Assembly (NCBI GenBank): GCA_016303175.1
Contig: JAEDMF010000031.1
Coordinates: 1-13,912, forward strand
Direction of reading: 5' to 3'
Source: Bacteroidales bacterium
GTDB lineage: Bacteria > Bacteroidota > Bacteroidia > Bacteroidales > UBA932
DNA: 13,912 nt
Part shown: positions 8,806 through 13,912 of the stretch, piece by piece
Numbering within the stretch: the stretch's first letter is position 1
How the letters are laid out: each line of letters begins with the position of its first letter
Position numbers and translations under genes: made by a program
The notes under the pieces: generated by a model
Seen by the model: the letters and a program-made list of their open reading frames with translations, nothing else
What the model was told of the DNA's origin: nothing
The model's database searches: none

Positions 8806-8813
8806 TATATTTG
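8806..8813 (+). promoter_or_regulatory. -7 promoter box for cmk-ispH
   Basis: TATATTTG is a perfect TAnnTTTG, but it ends only 6 bases before the cmk ATG at 8820, so a start at the usual distance would make the mRNA leaderless or nearly so. No -33 TTTG is seen 19-21 bases upstream. Confidence 0.5.
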
Positions 8814-8819
8814 CTTTCT

Positions 8820-9527
8820 ATGACCGAACTCAGGAAGTCCATAATCATAGCCATCGACGGCTTTTCAAGCACCGGCAAAAGCAGCTTTGCGAAGTTGATT
8901 GCCAGGGACTATGGTCTGCTGTACCTTGATTCCGGCGCCCTGTACCGCGCTGTCACCCTCTTTGCTATGGAAAACGGCTTCATCACAGATGGCAAGTTGG
9001 ACCGCAACGCCCTCCTGCCCTTCCTGTCCGACCTGCACCTGCATTTCGAGTACATAAATGGTGCCAGCGTCACCTTTCTCGGAGGACGAAATGTCGAAAA
9101 TGACATACGCACTCTGCAGGTGGCTTCCAATGTAAGTATAGTGGCGTCTGACCCGCAAGTGCGCAACTTTGTGGACAATATTCTGCACAGCTACCGCGAT
9201 AAGGGAGGCATCATTATGGACGGCAGGGACATAGGCACGACGGTCTTCCCGGATGCCGACCTGAAAATTTTTATGACAGCCTCGACAGAAGTGCGGGCCA
9301 GAAGGCGCGCGGCAGAGATGGAACAGAAAGGGCTGAAGTGCTCAATAGAGCAGGTCAGGCAGAATCTTGAGGAACGCGACTGGATAGACTCTCACAGGGA
9401 AGTATCCCCTCTTTCAAGGGCGGCCGAAGCAATAGAGCTTGACAATACTGATAAGACCTTGGAAGAACAGATGGACTGGATACGGTCCCTGCTCAAAGAA
9501 AAATTCGGCCTCAGCCCAATACGATGA
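8820..9527 (+). CDS. cmk: Cytidylate kinase
   Basis: Cytosolic kinase that phosphorylates CMP and dCMP with ATP, recycling pyrimidine nucleotides from RNA and lipid turnover. The 235-residue product shows a P-loop GFSSTGKSS (14-22), the YLDSGALYR CMP-site motif (35-43), GRDIGTTVFPDAD (135-147) and the lid/arginine region RDWIDSHREVSPL (186-198), all typical of Cmk. The length is close to E. coli Cmk (227). ATG 8820 is used; an upstream TTG at 8811 in the same frame lies within the promoter box. The stop overlaps the ispH start (ATGA), so the two are translationally coupled in one operon. Confidence 0.95.
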   Translation: MTELRKSIIIAIDGFSSTGKSSFAKLIARDYGLLYLDSGALYRAVTLFAMENGFITDGKLDRNALLPFLSDLHLHFEYINGASVTFLGGRNVENDIRTLQVASNVSIVASDPQVRNFVDNILHSYRDKGGIIMDGRDIGTTVFPDADLKIFMTASTEVRARRRAAEMEQKGLKCSIEQVRQNLEERDWIDSHREVSPLSRAAEAIELDNTDKTLEEQMDWIRSLLKEKFGLSPIR

Positions 9528-10489
9528 AAGTAGATATTGACAAAAACTCCGGCTTCTGCGGAGGAGTGATAAGGGCCATCAAAAAGGCGGAGGGTTTCCT
9601 GCAGGAGAACTCCGACGGACATCTCTACTCCCTCGGAGCAATAGTGCACAACGACGCAGAACTGGCAAGGCTCCACAATCTGGGCCTTACGACCATAGAT
9701 TACGAGGATCTGTTGCAGATTGACGCTGCCGACAGCCATTCCCTGCTGATACGCGCTCACGGTGAACCTCCCTCAACCTACAAAACTGCCCAGTCCAAAG
9801 GCTTCGAAATCATAGACTGCACCTGTCCGGTAGTTCTTGACCTCCAAAAGAGCATAAGGGAAGCGCACGAAAACTTCAGCGCCCACAACATAAAAGGACA
9901 AATCATCATCTTCGGCCAGATAGGCCACGCCGAGACCCTCGGGCTTATGGGTCAAGCTCCCGACACCATAGTCATTGAAAATATGAATATGCTCAAGGAG
10001 GCCTTGAAAAATGGCGACATCAACCCCTCCCTCCCCACAGAAATCTTCTCCCAGACCACAAAGAGTCCATCAGAGTTCGAGAGCGTCATAGACTTTCTGG
10101 AAGAGGAGATGGCACAGGCTTGCGGCACTACCAGAGAGGAACTGCGGCAGAAAGGCCTGCTCGGAGTGCACAATACCATATGCACCCAGGTGGCTGCCCG
10201 CCAGGCGAGACTCAGCGAATTTGCCACCTGCCACGACATCATCATCTTCGTCTCCGGCAAAGCTTCCTCGAACGGCAAAGTGCTTTGCTCCCTATGCAAA
10301 AATATGAACATCCGCACCTACCACATAGAGAAGGCGGAGGAGTTGCGTCCCGAGTGGTTCAGACAAGACGACAATGTAGGCGTTTGCGGAGCTACGAGTA
10401 CTCCCAGATGGCTTCTGGAACAGGTTGCCGACAAAATCTTGGAGATTGGAGAGAATTTGTCTAATTTTGCGTCCGAAAATAAAATCTAA
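9524..10489 (+). CDS. ispH: 4-hydroxy-3-methylbut-2-enyl diphosphate reductase
   Basis: Iron-sulphur enzyme of the last MEP-pathway step, reducing HMBPP to IPP and DMAPP for quinones, undecaprenyl phosphate and other isoprenoids. The 321-residue product has the three cluster cysteines C12 (GFCGGV), C101 (CTCPVV) and C220 (HNTICTQ), substrate-binding histidines H42 (VHN), H79 (AHGEPP) and H135 with proton-relay E137 (GHAE), T178/T179 in QTTKS, and the SSN motif (249-251). The C-terminal GATSTP corresponds to GASAP-type sequences elsewhere. Its start overlaps the cmk stop by four bases, a pairing also found in other bacteria. The 3' end contains a promoter-like element that probably serves efp. 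Confidence 0.95.
   Translation: MKVDIDKNSGFCGGVIRAIKKAEGFLQENSDGHLYSLGAIVHNDAELARLHNLGLTTIDYEDLLQIDAADSHSLLIRAHGEPPSTYKTAQSKGFEIIDCTCPVVLDLQKSIREAHENFSAHNIKGQIIIFGQIGHAETLGLMGQAPDTIVIENMNMLKEALKNGDINPSLPTEIFSQTTKSPSEFESVIDFLEEEMAQACGTTREELRQKGLLGVHNTICTQVAARQARLSEFATCHDIIIFVSGKASSNGKVLCSLCKNMNIRTYHIEKAEELRPEWFRQDDNVGVCGATSTPRWLLEQVADKILEIGENLSNFASENKI
10439..10469 (+). promoter_or_regulatory. Probable efp promoter inside the end of ispH
   Basis: TAATTTTG at 10462-10469 matches TAnnTTTG, and a TTG core at 10439-10441 lies 20 bases upstream. A start near 10473 gives a leader of about 30 bases to ATG 10504. This would let efp be expressed apart from cmk-ispH, although read-through is also possible. 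Confidence 0.45.
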
Positions 10490-10503
10490 TACAATAATAT
10501 TAT

Positions 10504-11076
10504 ATGGCAACAACAGCAGATTTCAAAAACGGCCTTTTCATTGATTTCAATGGCAAGCCCTGCTCAATCGTTTGGTTCCAGCACGTGAAACCCGGCAAAG
10601 GCCCCGCTTTCGTGAAAACCAAACTTCGCAATCTTGAGAACGGCCGCATTCTGGAGAACACCTTCACAGCCGGTGCAAAAATCGACACCATCACGGTGGA
10701 GCGCCGTCCCTACCAGTTCCTTTACAAAGACGAGGACGGTTACAACTTCATGCACGAGGAGACCTACGAGCAGATTCACCTTGAGGAAAACCTCGTGGAC
10801 AACGCCGACCTGATGAAAGAAGGGCAGCACGTTGAAATGATGTTCCACGTTGACAAAGACGAGGAGAGGTGTCTTACCTGCGAACTTCCCACTTATGTGG
10901 AACTCAAGGTTACCTACACCGAGCCCGCTGTCAAGGGAGACACATCCACCAACGCCCTCAAAGAGGCTACTTTGGAAACAGGAGCTATGATTATGGTTCC
11001 CCTGTTCATCCACAATGACGAACTCATTTCAGTGAATACCACCGACCGTTCATACGGCGGACGCGTTGTGAAATAG
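10504..11076 (+). CDS. efp: Translation elongation factor P
   Basis: Binds ribosomes stalled at polyproline stretches, between the P and E sites, and promotes peptide-bond formation. The 190-residue product shows the three-domain EF-P pattern: an N-terminal KOW-like domain with loop VKPGKGPAF, OB domain II (about 65-128) and C-terminal OB domain III ending with the family's DRSYGGRV-type tail. The loop tip is K32, in the position of E. coli K34 that is beta-lysylated, so a lysine-type modification is possible; no modifying enzyme is encoded in the window. It lies 14 bases after ispH and converges on recQ with three bases between stop codons. Confidence 0.96.
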   Translation: MATTADFKNGLFIDFNGKPCSIVWFQHVKPGKGPAFVKTKLRNLENGRILENTFTAGAKIDTITVERRPYQFLYKDEDGYNFMHEETYEQIHLEENLVDNADLMKEGQHVEMMFHVDKDEERCLTCELPTYVELKVTYTEPAVKGDTSTNALKEATLETGAMIMVPLFIHNDELISVNTTDRSYGGRVVK

Positions 11077-11079
11077 TCA

Positions 11080-13290
11080 TCAATTGCCTTTGTCGCAAAG
11101 ATATTTGAGGCGCACCAGCCGGAGTTCCATATCCGAGTAGCTGTTTTCTCCAAGTTTTTCGCGGGCCTCCCGCAGAGAATCGCTTTCCGCCTCATTGTCG
11201 AAATACTCATAGATTTCGTCAACTACATCCGGGTCCAGTTCGCTTTCGATATAATAGTCGAGGCTGAGACTGGTCCCGGAATATATTATTGACTCTATCT
11301 CCGAGAGCAACTGGTCCATCTCCATGCCGAGGCTGTCGGCAATGTCCTCCAAAGCCTTCTGCCTGTCTATAAACTGTATGATGGATACCTTGTGTGAGGA
11401 TTTTGCAGGCACCGACTTGAGCACAAAGTCATCCGGCCGCTCTATCTCATTTTCCTCCACATACTTGGATATGAGTCTGATGAACTCTCCTCCGAATTTT
11501 AGAGCCTTGCCCTCCCCTACGCCCTGACATTTCTTGAGGTCATCCTGGCTGATGGGATACATTATGCTCATATCTTCGAGCGACGGGTCGCTAAATATTA
11601 CCCAGGGTTGGAGTTTGAGCTTTTTTGCCATATCCCGGCGCAAATCCTTCAGCATAGCAAGAAGCACGGGATCGCCTCCTCCACCACCGGCCTCCCTTAC
11701 AGCAGCAGGCGCGCCGACATCATCGTCGTCATCATCACTCGCGCTGTACGCCTTTTCCTCGACCAGCATCAGCGGCGTGGCGGAAGAAAGAAAATCCCTG
11801 CCCTTGTCAGTCAGGCCGACGAGCCCGTAAGTCTCGATTTCCTTTTCGAGCAGATGCAAGAGTATGCCTTGACGTATCACGCCCACCCAGAATCTGGGAC
11901 TGTGCTCCTTTCCAGCGCCGAAAATCTCCAGCTCATCGTGTTTGTAGGATTTTATCATGGCATTCCGCTCTCCTGCAAGTATGAGAGACAGATGTTCCGT
12001 ACGAAAACGCTCGGGTAATGAAGCTACCAGCCTGAGTACCAGAAGCATATCCTCTGTACCATCGTAGCGCTTACTGGGATGCAGGCAATTGTCGCAATTG
12101 CCGCAGTTCTCCTTGTCGTACTTTTCCCCGAAATAGTTTAGAAGAAGGTGACGGCGGCATTGGCTGGACTCGGCATAGGCAGCCGTGTCCAGGAGCAGTT
12201 GACGCCCCACTTCCTGCTCTGCCAAAGGTTTGCTCTGCATGAATTTCTCAAGCTTCAGTATATCCTTCTCGCTGTAGAAACAGATGCAGTCGGCAGGCTC
12301 TCCATCCCGGCCCGCTCGTCCCGTTTCCTGATAATAGCCCTCTATGGATTTGGGAATGTCGTAATGGATGACAAAGCGCACATCCGGCTTGTCTATGCCC
12401 ATACCGAATGCGATTGTCGCTACAATGACCTGAACCTGCTCCATCAGGAAAGCATCCTGATGCTCGGCCCGAACCTTGGCATCCAGACCGGCGTGATAGG
12501 GAAGGGCGCTGATTCCGTTGACATTGAGCAGCTCGGCCATCTCTTCCACCTTCTTGCGGCTCAAGCAATAGATAATGCCACTCTGGTGGGGATGAGCTAA
12601 TATGTACTTTATGATTTCACGCTTTGTGTCCGTCTTTTCCCTAATCTCGTAATAAAGGTTGGGGCGGTTGAATGAGGACTTGAACAAAATGGCGTCGTCA
12701 ATCCCGAGGTTCTTGCGTATATCCGACTGGACCTTGGGAGTTGCCGTTGCGGTCAAGGCGATTATGGGGCGGCGTCCTATCCTGTCTATAATGGAGCGTA
12801 TATTTCTGTATTCCGGCCTGAAATCATGACCCCATTCGGAGATGCAATGAGCCTCGTCTATGGCGAAGAACGAAATGGAAACGTCCTTCAGAAACAGAAT
12901 GTTCTCCGGCTTGGTCAGGGATTCCGGGGCAACGTAGAGCAACTTGGTCACACCTGAACTGACGTCTGCCTTCACTTCGTCAATCTGCTGACGGGTAAGG
13001 GAGGAATTCAGGAAATGGGCTATACCCTGATTGCCCTCCACGAATCCCCTTATCACATCCACTTGATTTTTCATAAGAGCAATCAAAGGGGATATCACGA
13101 CTGCCGTACCTTCCATCAGAAGTGCCGGCAACTGGTAACAAAGAGATTTTCCTCCGCCAGTAGGCATCAGGACAAAGGTATCCCGACCGGAAAGAAGATT
13201 CACAATTACTTCCTCTTGGCCTCCCTTAAAACTGTCAAAACCGAAGAATTCCTTCAGTTTGGAGCGTATCTGTTGCGAATTGATAGCCAT
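11080..13290 (-). CDS. recQ: ATP-dependent DNA helicase RecQ
   Basis: 3'-5' superfamily-2 helicase in recombination and fork repair. The 736-residue product shows motif 0 glutamine Q25, Walker A TGGGKS (44-49), DEAH (145-148) followed by the aromatic-rich loop CISEWGHDFRPEY, motif III TATATP, motif VI QETGRAGRDG (321-330), zinc cysteines C378, C396, C399 and C402, a winged-helix region (about 410-500) and an HRDC domain (about 541-610). A linker with six Asp (519-524) and five Gly (535-539) separates winged helix and HRDC. About 125 further residues follow HRDC, beyond the E. coli end (about 610), as in other Bacteroidetes RecQs. The frame extends to 13389, overlapping the divergent gene; MAINSQQIRSKL at 13290 is the natural start. 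It shares a 79-base gap with the FKBP gene. Confidence 0.95.
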   Translation of the reverse strand: MAINSQQIRSKLKEFFGFDSFKGGQEEVIVNLLSGRDTFVLMPTGGGKSLCYQLPALLMEGTAVVISPLIALMKNQVDVIRGFVEGNQGIAHFLNSSLTRQQIDEVKADVSSGVTKLLYVAPESLTKPENILFLKDVSISFFAIDEAHCISEWGHDFRPEYRNIRSIIDRIGRRPIIALTATATPKVQSDIRKNLGIDDAILFKSSFNRPNLYYEIREKTDTKREIIKYILAHPHQSGIIYCLSRKKVEEMAELLNVNGISALPYHAGLDAKVRAEHQDAFLMEQVQVIVATIAFGMGIDKPDVRFVIHYDIPKSIEGYYQETGRAGRDGEPADCICFYSEKDILKLEKFMQSKPLAEQEVGRQLLLDTAAYAESSQCRRHLLLNYFGEKYDKENCGNCDNCLHPSKRYDGTEDMLLVLRLVASLPERFRTEHLSLILAGERNAMIKSYKHDELEIFGAGKEHSPRFWVGVIRQGILLHLLEKEIETYGLVGLTDKGRDFLSSATPLMLVEEKAYSASDDDDDDVGAPAAVREAGGGGGDPVLLAMLKDLRRDMAKKLKLQPWVIFSDPSLEDMSIMYPISQDDLKKCQGVGEGKALKFGGEFIRLISKYVEENEIERPDDFVLKSVPAKSSHKVSIIQFIDRQKALEDIADSLGMEMDQLLSEIESIIYSGTSLSLDYYIESELDPDVVDEIYEYFDNEAESDSLREAREKLGENSYSDMELRLVRLKYLCDKGN

Positions 13291-13327
13291 TTCAAAAATT
13301 ATTCTCTCTAAGTTAGATAAAAAATCG

Positions 13328-13335
13328 TATCTTTG
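13328..13335 (+). promoter_or_regulatory. -7 promoter box for the FKBP lipoprotein gene
   Basis: TATCTTTG matches TAnnTTTG, 34 bases before ATG 13370, giving a leader of about 30 bases. No -33 TTTG at standard spacing. The divergent recQ transcript must also start in this 79-base gap, but I see no perfect box for it; only a near match with one extra T reads toward recQ at 13293-13301. Confidence 0.5.
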
Positions 13336-13369
13336 TGTGCTTTTGGTTATAATTTTTTTAAAATATATT

Positions 13370-13912
13370 ATGAAATCAACAAAATTCATTGCATTTGCAG
13401 CCGCAGCGCTTGCACTTGCCTCTTGCGCTCAGGCTCCCAAGGTGGACGCTCCCGCCCCCTCATCCAGCGAAGTTGACTCCGTAAGCTATCTGATGGGTGT
13501 GAACTTCGGCTACTTCATCAAAGCCAACAATTTCGGAGAGGATCTCAACTATGCCGAAATCAAGAAAGGTATGATGGATTTCATCAAATCAGAAGGTCAG
13601 CCTAACGATCCTGATTTCAACGAGCAGTTCAAGATCAGCCCGGACAAGATGAATGAGCTTTTCAACAACTACATCACCAAGAGAAACAACTACACAGCCG
13701 AGGTCAACAAGGCTAAAGGTGAGAAATTCCTTGAGGCAAACAAGATGAAAGACGGCGTTGTCGTTACTGAGAGCGGTCTCCAGTACAAGATTATCGAGCC
13801 GGGTAACGATGTTAAGGCAGGTCCTGCAGATACAGTGTATGTACACTACACAGGAACCCTCATCGACGGAACTGAATTCGACGCAAGCGACAAGGAGAAA
13901 GAGCCTGTAAGG
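13370..13912 (+). CDS. FKBP-type peptidyl-prolyl isomerase lipoprotein (3' end beyond window)
   Basis: Partial: 181 codons are present and the frame is open at the right edge. The N-terminus is a lipoprotein signal with an ideal lipobox, LASC, so C19 is lipidated. Residues about 34-130 match the N-terminal dimerisation domain of FkpA/Mip-type isomerases (SVSYLMGVNFG..., NNYTAEVNKAKGEKFLEANK), followed by the catalytic FKBP domain beginning GVVVTESGLQYKII and containing VYVHYTGTLIDGTEFDAS with the conserved active-site Tyr, Phe and Asp. The role is proline cis-trans isomerisation and chaperoning of envelope proteins in the periplasm. It is divergent from recQ and has its own promoter. Confidence 0.93.
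   Translation, partial: MKSTKFIAFAAAALALASCAQAPKVDAPAPSSSEVDSVSYLMGVNFGYFIKANNFGEDLNYAEIKKGMMDFIKSEGQPNDPDFNEQFKISPDKMNELFNNYITKRNNYTAEVNKAKGEKFLEANKMKDGVVVTESGLQYKIIEPGNDVKAGPADTVYVHYTGTLIDGTEFDASDKEKEPVR

Noticed and set aside
11608..12018. Plus-strand open frame of 136 codons opposite recQ
   Set aside because: Located entirely within recQ's conserved coding region, with no promoter and no recognisable product.

Overview
The window reads as a chromosomal housekeeping stretch from a member of the Bacteroidetes, most likely order Bacteroidales. Three things support this. Most transcription units start behind the Bacteroidetes primary-sigma -7 box TAnnTTTG, in two places with a TTTG -33 box exactly 19 bases upstream. 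The proteins have Bacteroidetes-type architectures (a RecQ of about 736 residues with a C-terminal extension, an OmpA-like/TPR lipoprotein, an FKBP lipoprotein). Purine-rich Shine-Dalgarno sequences are not evident. I see no mobile element, tRNA, CRISPR array or defence island.

Layout. Positions 1-125 on the minus strand look like the promoter and leader of an rRNA operon lying to the left of the window: a perfect promoter, then a boxA antitermination site. On the plus strand follow pepT (peptidase T), an uncharacterised OmpA-like/TPR lipoprotein, an uncharacterised outer-membrane-type protein with a long Gly/Ala/Thr insert, dnaX (DNA polymerase III tau/gamma) and lptB (LPS-export ATPase), the last two forming a probable operon. 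Converging on lptB is an orphan NtrC-like response regulator on the minus strand that lacks a DNA-binding domain. Divergent from it run cmk, ispH (4-base ATGA overlap) and efp. recQ converges on efp with only 3 bases between stop codons. A divergent FKBP-type peptidyl-prolyl isomerase lipoprotein is cut by the right edge.

Functionally the genes cover cell-envelope biogenesis (LptB, two envelope proteins, the FKBP lipoprotein), replication and repair (DnaX, RecQ), translation (EF-P, the presumed rRNA operon) and core metabolism (PepT, Cmk, IspH). They do not form one pathway.

No wholly new system is evident. The points most worth a second look are: an in-frame A-AAA-AAG slippery heptamer in dnaX with a -1 frame stop two codons later, placed between the gamma part and the C-terminal tau domain; a repeat-expanded Ala/Gln linker in the same gene; a Gly/Ala/Thr repeat in the adjacent envelope gene; the HTH-less response regulator with a GSFTSA loop; a perfect 12-base inverted repeat bracketing the start codon of the OmpA-like lipoprotein gene; and the boxA-containing leader at the left edge. 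Several gene starts are set downstream of the longest open frame because the longer forms begin at TTG codons within promoter or leader sequence.
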